From the NCBI GenBank assembly GCA_036276235.1, contig DATBDZ010000477.1, positions 1 to 12,309 of the forward strand: a DNA stretch of 12,309 nucleotides, read 5' to 3'. The position numbers were made by a program, and so were the translations under genes. The notes under the pieces were generated by a model. The model did no database searches. It was not told the origin of the DNA and saw only the letters and a program-made list of their open reading frames with translations. This DNA is from JANWHF01 sp036276235. Lineage in GTDB: Bacteria > Planctomycetota > Phycisphaerae > Tepidisphaerales > Tepidisphaeraceae. Below, in pieces: positions 1 to 6,981 of the stretch (position 1 is the stretch's first letter; each line of letters begins with the position of its first letter).

Positions 1-63
1 TGTAGGGTGGGTGTACTCGCCCACCATCTGTCGCTCATGGTGGGCGAGTACACCCACCCTACA
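1..63. repeat. Perfect palindrome, family R1 (27-bp arms)
   Basis: Positions 1-27 are the exact reverse complement of 37-63, separated by a 9-nt loop (28-36). The arms contain GGGTGGGTGTACTCGCCCAC. A diverged member of the same family lies at 8367-8425. Transcribed, it would form a very stable stem-loop. There is no T-tract, so it is not a canonical intrinsic terminator. It begins at the window edge, so the repeat may extend further left. It is most likely a dispersed REP/MITE-like element. Confidence 0.85.
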
Positions 64-104
64 TCACCAGCTGTCCGGTTGTGTTCAGTACTCTGGTGAG
101 AATC

Positions 105-179
105 GTCATGCTGAGGTACTCCGAAGCATCTGGCCCATTCGCGCGAACGGCCAGATGCTTCGGAGTACCTCAGCATGAC
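105..179. repeat. Perfect palindrome, family R2 (31-bp arms)
   Basis: Positions 105-135 are the exact reverse complement of 149-179, with a 13-nt loop (136-148). The arm begins GTCATGCTGAGGTACTCC and continues through GAAGCATCTGGCC. Partial copies occur at 8312-8322 plus 8451-8515 (split by an insert) and at 10858-10868 plus 11035-11043. It lies 37 nt beyond the stop codon of the GT9 gene (217). It could act as a 3'-end stabilising hairpin, but it has no U-tract. It is probably a dispersed non-autonomous repeat. Confidence 0.85.
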
Positions 180-216
180 ACACTCTTGCGTCAATCGTCC
201 GCAGATGCTCATGTGA

Positions 217-1491
217 TCAAACGCGAGCCTCAGTGGTTGACAGCGCCGGCGGCATGATCGTCAGCTCCAGCCGCGGCTTGCCTGCGAGGCGGTCGCGCAC
301 GAGATTGTAGACCTCATCCACTTCGATCATCTGCATGCAGACGTTGTCGTTGCAGGGGGAGAAACGGTGATTGAACGTATTGACGCACGGGCTGCACGCC
401 AGATCGGTGCGCACCACGCGCGTGCCGGGCCCCAGCGGGCCGAAAACCGCCGGCGTTTCAGGGCCGAATAATACAATTGAAGTAATCGCAGTCATCGAGG
501 AAAAGTGCCCCGGACCGCTGTCGTTGGTCACCAGCACATCCGCCATCGTGTAGAGGACGATCAGCTCGCGCAGGGTTGTCTGGCCCGCGAGCGTGAGTGC
601 GTTCGGTGAAATCTCGCGGGCGATTTTTCCTGCCGCCTCGGCTTCCGATGGCGCGCCGGTGATGCCTAGCGTCACCTCGGGGAAGTCGGCGACGATCCGC
701 TTTCCCAGCTCGATGAATTTTTCTGTTGGCCATCGCCGCAGGGGAAGCAGATCGCTGGCATTGGGGTTGAGCAGCACGATTGGGCGCTGGACATGCCGTC
801 CGGCGAGTCGATCCAGCGCCGCCTGCACCTTCGCTATCTCGGCTTCGCGCGGCACAAACCGCGGCGCGGAAAAATCGATCCGCGGAATCGGCGTTTTCAT
901 CAGCGGCACCTGCGATGGATCAGCATCGATCGCCTCCACCATCAGGTAGTACGCGGCCGCGGTATGGATAAACGGATTGTACTGCACGCGATGTGTCAGC
1001 AGATCGCCGCGGTAGGGGCCCTCGGAAGTGAATCGATGCAGGCCAACGCGGCGATGCGCGCCGCTCAAAAACGCCAGGATCGCCGACGCGCGGCTGAAGA
1101 ATTCCATATCCACCGTCGCGTCGATCTTCAGCTTTCGCGCCATCCATGCCGTCCGGAGCAGGTCCCAGAAAAGCAGCACGGGCTTGCGCGTGCGGATCAC
1201 CAGCACGTTTTCCCTGGGCACCAATTCCAGCAGATCGAGAATGAACCGATTTTCCTCAAAGACCCAGAAGTAGACGTTCTGCGCCCCGAAGCGCTCCACC
1301 GCGCGGGCGATGGCGCGATAGGCGAGCACGGTAGCGCCCTGTTCGATCATCTTGATCAGCAGCACTCGCTTGACCGGCCGCTGCGCGGCGCGTGCGCCGA
1401 AGATGCCACCAACCTTGCGCAGCATCGTCAAGGCAAAGCAGATCGGCCTGCCAAGCCAGACGTCGATGATGCGAACGGTACCGGGAGACAT
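217..1491 (-). CDS. Glycosyltransferase family 9 (ADP-heptose:LPS heptosyltransferase-like)
   Basis: This 424-residue cytoplasmic or membrane-peripheral GT-B enzyme probably transfers a nucleotide-activated sugar, heptose or another, to an LPS-core-like acceptor. The N-terminal Rossmann half begins near residue 41 (KRVLLIKMIEQGATVLAYRA). The C-terminal half begins near 237 (PIVLLNPNASDLLPLRRWP) and holds the family motif TNDSGPGHF at 322-330. A four-cysteine cluster (C366, C369, C380, C385) followed by MQMI is of the type seen near the C-terminus of WaaF-like GT9 proteins. The usual G-D-[VI] acidic residue of the N-terminal loop reads G-A-T here, with E50 two positions ahead, so the catalytic base may differ. 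The ATG at 1491 has no clear Shine-Dalgarno sequence; Met23 (codon at 1425) is an alternative start. The acceptor and donor cannot be told from the sequence. The gene lies downstream of, and in the same direction as, the GT39 gene, but a repeat array separates them. Confidence 0.9.
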   Translation of the reverse strand: MSPGTVRIIDVWLGRPICFALTMLRKVGGIFGARAAQRPVKRVLLIKMIEQGATVLAYRAIARAVERFGAQNVYFWVFEENRFILDLLELVPRENVLVIRTRKPVLLFWDLLRTAWMARKLKIDATVDMEFFSRASAILAFLSGAHRRVGLHRFTSEGPYRGDLLTHRVQYNPFIHTAAAYYLMVEAIDADPSQVPLMKTPIPRIDFSAPRFVPREAEIAKVQAALDRLAGRHVQRPIVLLNPNASDLLPLRRWPTEKFIELGKRIVADFPEVTLGITGAPSEAEAAGKIAREISPNALTLAGQTTLRELIVLYTMADVLVTNDSGPGHFSSMTAITSIVLFGPETPAVFGPLGPGTRVVRTDLACSPCVNTFNHRFSPCNDNVCMQMIEVDEVYNLVRDRLAGKPRLELTIMPPALSTTEARV

Positions 1492-1504
1492 TTGAATGGG
1501 TTTC

Positions 1505-1637
1505 AGCGAATGGGTTTCAAGTTTCAGGTTTCGGGTTTCAGGAACTGCGTTTCAGGTTTTGCGTTTCGGGTTTCGAGTTTCAGGTTGCGGACGGGATCAA
1601 GGTATTAACCCGAAACCCGAAACCTGAAACTCGAAAC
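1505..1637. repeat. GTTTC-unit repeat array with inverted arms
   Basis: This spacer between the GT9 start and the GT39 stop consists largely of variants of GTTTCRGGTTTC. The left part (about 1513-1586) reads GTTTC on the plus strand and the right part (1607-1637) reads GAAAC. Positions 1520-1539 are a perfect 20-nt inverted match to 1612-1631, and 1570-1586 are a perfect 17-nt inverted match to 1621-1637, so one right arm can pair with either of two left arms. The array ends one base before the GT39 stop codon (1638-1640 on the minus strand). Confidence 0.85.
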
Positions 1638-3338
1638 TCACTTGCTGACCACATACACCGGCCGGCTTCGATGCTTTCCGGGGCCGGGCATTTCTATGCC
1701 GGGTGCGCGCTGCGTGTGCGTGTAATGGAATTTTTCCATGAACTCATCCTCGTGGCTGCCGACCCAAATGAGCCGATCGATCTTCGTGTAATCGGGACGG
1801 CCTGAGTCGATGTAGTCGTACGCCGTCGGCCGCGAGCCTACGCCTTCACACCAAACCGGCGGCTGTCCGGGCATGTAAAACTCCGCCTCGCCGGCATCCT
1901 GATGCCGATTGCAGATCACCGGCATGCCGGCGGCGCGTTGCGAGATCTGCTGCCCATACTCGGGCCAGCCGTGCAGGTCGGTCACATTGTGCGGCATCGG
2001 AAGATGCAGCTTCATGAGAAATCCCGGCACGCCCGGCAGCGCAAGCTGATGCACCAGGATGCTCGACACTGCCGCCACGATGCACCCAAGCTTGATGCAG
2101 TTTACCCGATTCAGACTCCATTTATCAGACAGATATCCGCCGATCAGAATGCTGAGCGGGAAATATGCGAACGCCGGCCAGTTTAATTCGGTGTGGCTTC
2201 GCGTGGCGGCCCATCCAAACAGCACAAGCGGCAGAGTCGCGCACCACAACAGGATGCGCTGCGAATCGCGCAGCCGGAAATAGTTGCGCCAATTTCCAAA
2301 CAGCACATAAATAGAGATGACGAACAGGACCGGAGTCCAGACGAAAGCCTGTCCCGCGACAAATTCCCCAAACCCGCCGGCGCGCACGAGCAGTCGCCGA
2401 AAGGCGCCATCGACGCCTTCGGTGATTCCTTCCGAAGCGCCATGATGAAGTTGAAACAGGAACGACGCCCAATGATGCGTTGCATTCCAGTAGATGACCG
2501 GCGAAAACGCCGCGAGCGCGATAAAGCCCGAGAGATAAATCCACGGCTGGCGAAAATGCCGCCGCCCGCTGGGTGAGCTGAGCAAGGCAAGAGTAACGCC
2601 GGCCGGCACGACGACGCTTGGATATTTGGAGAGAAGCGCCAGACCGCAAAAGAGTCCGAAGAGAAGCCAGAGAATTGGAGTGCGCCTCCTGGCGCTCGAC
2701 TGCGGAGAAGAGGCTTGTCCCCTCCTCCGGTACTCCGGGGGAGGGTTAGGGTGGGGGCTGTTTGCGAATGGCGCCCCTTCAACATAACCCCCACCCCAGC
2801 CCTCCCCCGGAGTACCGGAGGAGGGAGAAAAATCTGGATCCGAAGCAGCATGCGGGCGCGCATTGTCATCAGCACAAATCCCAACAGCACAAGCGAGCGC
2901 GCAAATTGAAAAAAAGATTGACGGCGTATCCGGAGTGAAGATCAGCCCCGTCACTGCCGCCAGCGGGCTGACGAGCCACATGATCGCGACATAACCGGCG
3001 GCGCGATCATCCTTGAGCTGACGGCGCGCCAGCGCGACGATGAGCGCGATTGACGCCAGCGACATGAGCACGCACGGCAGCCGCACGCCGATCTGCGTAT
3101 TCCCCAGAACGCGCGTCGAGAGCCACATCAGGTATGCGATCATCGGCGGATGATCGAGATACCCGCCGGCCAGATGCCGTGTCCAAACCCAGTAGAATGC
3201 TTCATCGGGGAGCAGATTGCACGAAGCCGCGAGCGCAAGACGAATGACCAGCAGCCCCGCAAGCAGAGGCCAAAGGAGCCGAATGGCGAGTGTTGCGCCG
3301 CCTTCCCTGGCCGCGCTCATTACCGCAGAGTCAGTCAT
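1638..3338 (-). CDS. ArnT-like / GT39 (PMT-family) membrane glycosyltransferase with an in-frame repeat insertion
   Basis: This 566-residue polytopic inner-membrane GT-C enzyme is expected to use a polyprenyl-phosphate-linked sugar and to transfer it on the periplasmic side to lipid A, glycan or protein. After TM1 (about 20-38) comes the acidic loop LPDEAFYW (43-50) and then GYLDHPP (59-65), both hallmarks of the ArnT/PMT_2 group. A second motif, TPDTPSIFF, is at 135-143. Further hydrophobic segments follow (for example about 221-236, and several between about 280 and 440), then a soluble C-terminal part of roughly 100 residues. Residues about 171-206 (SPSSGTPGEGWGGG to SPHPNPPPEYRRRG) are encoded by a long palindromic repeat inserted between two TM segments without breaking the frame. 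The ATG at 3338 lacks a good Shine-Dalgarno sequence; Met7 is an alternative start. The substrate is unknown. It is transcribed divergently from lptD, which supports an envelope role. Confidence 0.88.
   Translation of the reverse strand: MTDSAVMSAAREGGATLAIRLLWPLLAGLLVIRLALAASCNLLPDEAFYWVWTRHLAGGYLDHPPMIAYLMWLSTRVLGNTQIGVRLPCVLMSLASIALIVALARRQLKDDRAAGYVAIMWLVSPLAAVTGLIFTPDTPSIFFSICALACAVGICADDNARPHAASDPDFSPSSGTPGEGWGGGYVEGAPFANSPHPNPPPEYRRRGQASSPQSSARRRTPILWLLFGLFCGLALLSKYPSVVVPAGVTLALLSSPSGRRHFRQPWIYLSGFIALAAFSPVIYWNATHHWASFLFQLHHGASEGITEGVDGAFRRLLVRAGGFGEFVAGQAFVWTPVLFVISIYVLFGNWRNYFRLRDSQRILLWCATLPLVLFGWAATRSHTELNWPAFAYFPLSILIGGYLSDKWSLNRVNCIKLGCIVAAVSSILVHQLALPGVPGFLMKLHLPMPHNVTDLHGWPEYGQQISQRAAGMPVICNRHQDAGEAEFYMPGQPPVWCEGVGSRPTAYDYIDSGRPDYTKIDRLIWVGSHEDEFMEKFHYTHTQRAPGIEMPGPGKHRSRPVYVVSK
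2720..2825. repeat. Palindromic repeat inserted in frame inside the GT39 gene
   Basis: Positions 2720-2757 and 2788-2825 form 38-nt inverted arms with 36 of 38 matches, around a 30-nt centre (2758-2787). The arms contain TCCTCCGGTACTCCGGGGGA. Read on the minus strand in the GT39 frame, the element encodes a Gly/Pro-rich segment of about 36 residues (around 171-206) ending in HPNPPPEYRRRG. Peptides of this kind (PGEGWG..., HPNPxPEYRxRG) are familiar from REP-type repeats translated inside bacterial genes. The insertion falls in a loop between predicted TM segments, which probably explains why it is tolerated. Confidence 0.85.
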
Positions 3339-3421
3339 CGTTCTGATCCATCGTCCTGACAGATAACGCCGTCGAACTGGCGTCGCATTATGCGAACACG
3401 TGCGGGGAAAGCCAGACTGAA

Positions 3422-3449
3422 TTGACGCTCACACGCTCACCTCTATAAT
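3422..3449 (+). promoter_or_regulatory. Near-consensus sigma70 promoter for lptD
   Basis: The -35 box TTGACG (3422-3427; 5 of 6 to consensus) and the -10 box TATAAT (3444-3449; 6 of 6) are separated by 16 nt. Transcription would start near 3456-3457. That gives a leader of about 35 nt to the GTG at 3492, but only about 11 nt to the ATG at 3468. It lies in the divergent gap between the GT39 gene and lptD. Confidence 0.65.
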
Positions 3450-3480
3450 GCCGCTCACTTTTTAACCATGGGCAGCCGGG

Positions 3481-3486
3481 AAGGAG
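3481..3486 (+). promoter_or_regulatory. Shine-Dalgarno that favours the GTG start of lptD
   Basis: AAGGAG at 3481-3486, within GGGAAGGAG, sits 5 nt before the GTG at 3492. The ATG at 3468, 24 nt upstream in the same frame, is preceded by CACTTTTTAACC with no ribosome-binding site. This site therefore lies inside the longer reading frame and argues for the shorter protein. Confidence 0.7.
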
Positions 3487-3491
3487 ACCGA

Positions 3492-6401
3492 GTGGGTTGG
3501 CGTTGTGTGGCAATCCTGCTGCTTTGGATGGGGATATTTGCCGCGCCGCTTCACGCCCAGATTCCGGTCACGAACGACAAGTTGCAGCTCACCTCCAAAG
3601 TCGCGAGTACCTGGACCGAAGGACGCACCACCGTCATTCTGGTTGATGGGGAAGTGAACATCGAGCTGGATCGAATCAAGATGAGCGCGAAGCAGGCGGT
3701 CATCTGGATCACGCCCGTCTCGATACGAAACCTGGAAATCCAGGAGGCACAGATCGCCCTGTTCGGCGACGCGAAGATCCAACAGGGGTCGGCAATCCGC
3801 AGCGGCGAGCCCCTCTTTGCCTCGGCACAAGTCCGCGGCGACGGGATCTTGATCCACGCGCCCGACCGCAATGCGCACGATGCATCGGATACGCCGCTCT
3901 ATAAGCAGGCGTTGGCATTGCGCGCGCTCCAGGGAGCCGCGACGCGTCAGGCCGATGAAGGCGCGGCCGACGTGATCCCAATCGGCCCGATCGCTGGCAG
4001 CACGACACGTCCGCAAACCCGCCCGGCCAAGCGTCCTAACGGCAGTAATGAGCCGGTCGAGTTTTTCTCGGGGCACCTTGAAACGGTCCAAGCCGATGAC
4101 GGCACAATCGCCGCCGTCCTGACGGGCGGCGTGCAGCTCATCCAGCGCCGTGAAACTGGAGACTACATCGAGCTGCAGGCCGATCGCGCCGTGCTGTTCA
4201 CCTCTTTGCATAGCCTCAAGGACCTGACCGATCCGCAGCAGCGCAATAAGCAGATGAGCCAGTCGATCATCGGGGCGTATCTGGAGGGCGATGTCCGCAT
4301 CCACTACACGCCCAATCGCAAGGGCGTCGGAGAGCAGCGGCTCAATACCGACAAGGTCTACTACGAATTCGGCACCGATCGCGCGGTGATGACGATGGCC
4401 ATCGTGCATACCGTGGAGCCGGCGCATCAGACAACGATCGTCGCCCGCGCAAAACTGATGCGGCAGCTCAGCATCGGCGAATATCGCGCCGATCACATGC
4501 AGCTTTCGACCAGCAGCTTCGCGGTGCCGTCCATCAGCATCGCCGCCGACCGCATGTATCTGCGCGAGGAACCCAACTCCAATCCACTGATCGGCAATGA
4601 GGTGGCGTATCAGGGCCAGGGCATTACGTTTCAGGCGTTTGATGTACCGTTTTTCTGGATGCCGGCTTCTTCGGGAACGCTGCAAAAGGGATTGCCGCTG
4701 CGCGCGCTGGAATTCGGGGATGCGCATGACTTCGGCTATTTCGGCAAGACCGAATGGGGATTGTTCGAAACGCTCGGCACTTTGCCGCCGCGCGATCTGG
4801 ATGTGAACTACCGCGTCGATTATTTCAGCGAGCGTGGGCCGGCGGCGGGATTGAACGGCGCGTACGGCGGCGGATTCCTCACCGACACCGCCAAAACGCC
4901 CTGGGATTTCACCGGCGATTTCCATTCTTACTTCGTCTACGACCAGGGCACAGACGACCTGGGCCGCCTGCCCATCCCCAACAGTGGCGGCGAGCGGCTG
5001 CGCGGAGAGGCGCTGTGGGAACATCAGCACTTTTTCCCCGATCACTGGTCGGCCCAGGTTCGGGCCGGCTGGGTTTCCGATGCCACGTTTCTGGAACAAT
5101 GGTTCCGGCGCGATTTTGAGCAGGGCCCGCCGCACAATGAGATGGCCTACATCAAGCATCAGGATCAGACGGAAACGTTCTCGGCCGACGTGGAATGGCA
5201 GCCCAATCGCCTGGTCACCACCAGCGGGCAGCAGCAGGAACAGTTTGAAGTGGAGCGACTCCCGGAGTTCCGCTACGACCAGATCGGCGTTCCGCTGGCG
5301 AAAAACAATCTCACCTTCTTCAGCCAAAACGAAGCCGCCGGATTGCGATTTCAGGTGTCGCGCAGCTCCTTGCAGGCGCAGGGATTTAATCCGCCGACCG
5401 TCTCGCCCGGCTTGCCGGCGCTGGGAACCACCGGCATCGACAACGACATCACCTGGCGCGGCGACACGCGGCAGGAAATCGATTGGCCGATGAGCGTCGG
5501 GCCGATTCGGGTCGTGCCGTACGTCTTTGGCCGCTACACGCAATATTCCAATTCGCCCACCGGCAGCACGCCGGCCCGGTTTTTCGCGGGCGCGGGCACG
5601 CGAATGACCACCGAAATCTGGAAGACCGATCCCACCGCGCGGTCCGATCTCTTCGACATCCACCAGCTTCGCCATGTGATCGAGCCCGAGGTGAATCTGT
5701 TCACGTCGGCGACCAACATCGATAACACGCAGGTCTTCATCTACGACCAGGCGATCGACAAGATCAACGACGTGTCGGCGGCGCAGTTCGCGCTGCATCA
5801 GCGCTGGCAGACCAAGCGCGGCGGGCCGGGCGAATGGCGCAGCGTCGATGCCTTTTCGCTTAACGTCGATGTTGATTTCTTCGCCAACAAACCGCCCAAA
5901 TCGGTGCGGGAGCCGGTCAATTTCCGCGGAATTTATCTGCCCTACATGCCCGAAGCCTCGACCCCGCGCGATGCGATCAACGCCGACGCGGCGTGGCGGG
6001 TCAGCGATAACACCGTTGTCCTGGCGGATACCGCCTACAACATCGACAAGCGCGAAGTCGATACGATTGGCCTGGGCGTTCTGCTGCGGCGGGGCGAGCG
6101 GCTTTCAGCGTTCATCGGTAATCGCTATCTGGCCGACCTCGATTCCAACATCACCAGCATCGCGATGAACTACGAGCTGACCAGCAAGTACACGATCGCG
6201 TTCGGCCAGCAATTTGATTTCTCGCAAGGTCAAAATGTGCAGTCGAACGTAAGCATTCAGCGGCACTTCGATACCTTCATCTTCTCAGCCACCTATTACT
6301 TCGACGAAATCACCGGCGAAAACGGATTCAGCGTAAACCTCTATCCGATCGGCCTCGGGCAGGCGCTGGATACGGGGTCGTTGCAGACGTTCAGAAGATA
6401 A
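3492..6401 (+). CDS. lptD: LptD/OstA-like outer-membrane LPS-assembly protein
   Basis: LptD is the outer-membrane beta-barrel that inserts LPS arriving over the Lpt bridge into the outer leaflet. From the GTG start the protein has 969 residues (977 from the ATG at 3468). It has a signal peptide (residues 1-22, VAILLLWMGIFAAPLHA then Q), a first OstA/LptA-like beta-jellyroll part (about 24-110), and a Pro/Thr-rich linker (about 150-187). A second OstA-like block follows (from PVEFFSGHLETVQADDG at 188 to about 290). From roughly residue 370 to the end there are alternating aromatic beta-strands of barrel type, closing with SATYYFDEITGENGFSVNLY. The mature part has no cysteine; the only one is in the signal peptide. 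The disulfide-dependent maturation known for E. coli LptD therefore cannot apply. The start is chosen from the AAGGAG at 3481-3486 and the promoter position. The barrel part is diverged, so the assignment rests on the architecture and the OstA-like N-terminus. An LptA-type or other OstA-family protein with a large extension is less likely. Confidence 0.82.
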   Translation: MGWRCVAILLLWMGIFAAPLHAQIPVTNDKLQLTSKVASTWTEGRTTVILVDGEVNIELDRIKMSAKQAVIWITPVSIRNLEIQEAQIALFGDAKIQQGSAIRSGEPLFASAQVRGDGILIHAPDRNAHDASDTPLYKQALALRALQGAATRQADEGAADVIPIGPIAGSTTRPQTRPAKRPNGSNEPVEFFSGHLETVQADDGTIAAVLTGGVQLIQRRETGDYIELQADRAVLFTSLHSLKDLTDPQQRNKQMSQSIIGAYLEGDVRIHYTPNRKGVGEQRLNTDKVYYEFGTDRAVMTMAIVHTVEPAHQTTIVARAKLMRQLSIGEYRADHMQLSTSSFAVPSISIAADRMYLREEPNSNPLIGNEVAYQGQGITFQAFDVPFFWMPASSGTLQKGLPLRALEFGDAHDFGYFGKTEWGLFETLGTLPPRDLDVNYRVDYFSERGPAAGLNGAYGGGFLTDTAKTPWDFTGDFHSYFVYDQGTDDLGRLPIPNSGGERLRGEALWEHQHFFPDHWSAQVRAGWVSDATFLEQWFRRDFEQGPPHNEMAYIKHQDQTETFSADVEWQPNRLVTTSGQQQEQFEVERLPEFRYDQIGVPLAKNNLTFFSQNEAAGLRFQVSRSSLQAQGFNPPTVSPGLPALGTTGIDNDITWRGDTRQEIDWPMSVGPIRVVPYVFGRYTQYSNSPTGSTPARFFAGAGTRMTTEIWKTDPTARSDLFDIHQLRHVIEPEVNLFTSATNIDNTQVFIYDQAIDKINDVSAAQFALHQRWQTKRGGPGEWRSVDAFSLNVDVDFFANKPPKSVREPVNFRGIYLPYMPEASTPRDAINADAAWRVSDNTVVLADTAYNIDKREVDTIGLGVLLRRGERLSAFIGNRYLADLDSNITSIAMNYELTSKYTIAFGQQFDFSQGQNVQSNVSIQRHFDTFIFSATYYFDEITGENGFSVNLYPIGLGQALDTGSLQTFRR

Positions 6402-6442
6402 TGCTGATTGCTGAATGCTGATTGCTGAATAGAAGACGGACC
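6401..6442. repeat. Left flank repeat (TGCTGATT/TGCTGAAT units) of the four-helix-bundle cassette
   Basis: Directly repeated TGCTGATTGCTGAA units (6402-6429) start on the last base of the lptD stop codon and run into GAAGACGGACCGACGG. The right side of the neighbouring gene (6931-6976, and again 6837-6890) carries the same motif in inverted orientation, including the adjoining CTGAATAG..G.ACGGA part. Gene 6451-6813 is thus bracketed by inverted repeats. Confidence 0.7.
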
Positions 6443-6450
6443 GACGGACC

Positions 6451-6813
6451 TTATTTCCTCTTTTTGGCCGTTCTTGCTGACGCTGCGAATATCCTGATCA
6501 ATTCCTCGGTTTCAGCCCGGAGTTTACTCAATCTCGATGCGGTCATTAGCTTTGACCTTTCCAGAAACTCAAGCCAGAACGCGGTTTCATCGAGCTCCTG
6601 CTGTGCGGACTCCATTTTGCTGACAAATTCCGCTTGTGAACGAGCGCGGCACGCTTCTCGATATTGAGCGCTCGCCGAGGTGCCGGATCGGAACAATTGG
6701 CCGCGAACCAATCGCGCTTCCGGAGAGTTCGCAAGTGAGGCAGACAAACGAAAAATCCGCAGCGCATATTGCATCAACCTTTCACGCAGTTCGTTGCCGC
6801 GATCAGTTCCCAT
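6451..6813 (-). CDS. Four-helix-bundle protein (23S rRNA intervening-sequence protein family)
   Basis: This is a small 120-residue, entirely helical cytoplasmic protein. The pattern QLFRSGTSASAQYREACRAR (about 39-58), then FVSKMESAQQELDETAFWLEFL, matches the IVP/S23 family hallmark of RS-x-S/T-I-x-x-NY-x-EA with a WL pair in helix three. The family is known from 23S rRNA intervening sequences and as free-standing genes; its molecular function is not established. No rRNA sequence is visible here, so this is a stand-alone copy. The ATG lies inside the first unit of a tandem duplication (6805-6897), so the 5' end and upstream region have been copied once more upstream. There is no good Shine-Dalgarno sequence. 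Inverted repeats flank the gene on both sides, suggesting spread as a cassette. Confidence 0.88.
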   Translation of the reverse strand: MGTDRGNELRERLMQYALRIFRLSASLANSPEARLVRGQLFRSGTSASAQYREACRARSQAEFVSKMESAQQELDETAFWLEFLERSKLMTASRLSKLRAETEELIRIFAASARTAKKRK

Positions 6814-6980
6814 TCCGCCCGCGCCTATTCTGCATTTCCCTCCGTCCGCCTATCAGCATTCAGCAATCAGCAATCAGCATTCAGCATTTCCCCTCACAGT
6901 TCCCATTCCGCCCGCGCCTATTCTGTATTTCCCTCCGTCCGCCTATTCAGCATTCAGCAATCAGCATTCAGCATTTCCCC
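6805..6980. repeat. Tandem duplication of about 90 nt upstream of the four-helix-bundle gene
   Basis: Unit 1 (6805-6897) and unit 2 (6898-6980) both begin AGTTCCCATTCCGCCCGCGC and run through TATTTCCCTCCGTCCGCC-type sequence into TTCAGCATTCAGCAATCAGC. They differ by single substitutions and by one fewer CAGCAAT unit in copy 2. Unit 1 includes the first three codons of the minus-strand four-helix-bundle gene, so unit 2 is a copied start region with no gene attached. The array ends at 6980, one base before the stop codon of the bactofilin-like gene (6982-6984). Confidence 0.85.
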
Positions 6981-6981
6981 A

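Noticed and set aside
1..179. CRISPR array or intrinsic terminators at the left end
   Set aside because: The two palindromes belong to different families, with no regular spacers and no T-tracts after the stems.
793..1608. A 271-codon open frame opposite the GT9 gene
   Set aside because: Its translation is low-complexity (Arg/His/Gln-rich), has no recognisable motif and runs into the GTTTC repeat array; GT9 motifs on the other strand are clear.
2183..2890. A 235-codon open frame overlapping the GT39 gene on the same strand
   Set aside because: It is an alternative frame through the palindromic repeat; the GT39 frame keeps the TM pattern and catalytic motifs throughout.
3462..5798. A 778-codon open frame antisense to lptD
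   Set aside because: It lies wholly opposite a gene with signal peptide, domain order, promoter and ribosome-binding site. Its translation is Arg/Asp/Val-rich without domains, as expected from GC-rich codon use in the sense gene.
6451..6813. A 23S rRNA locus around the IVP-type gene
   Set aside because: No rRNA-like sequence is seen on either side; the neighbours are lptD and a bactofilin-like gene.
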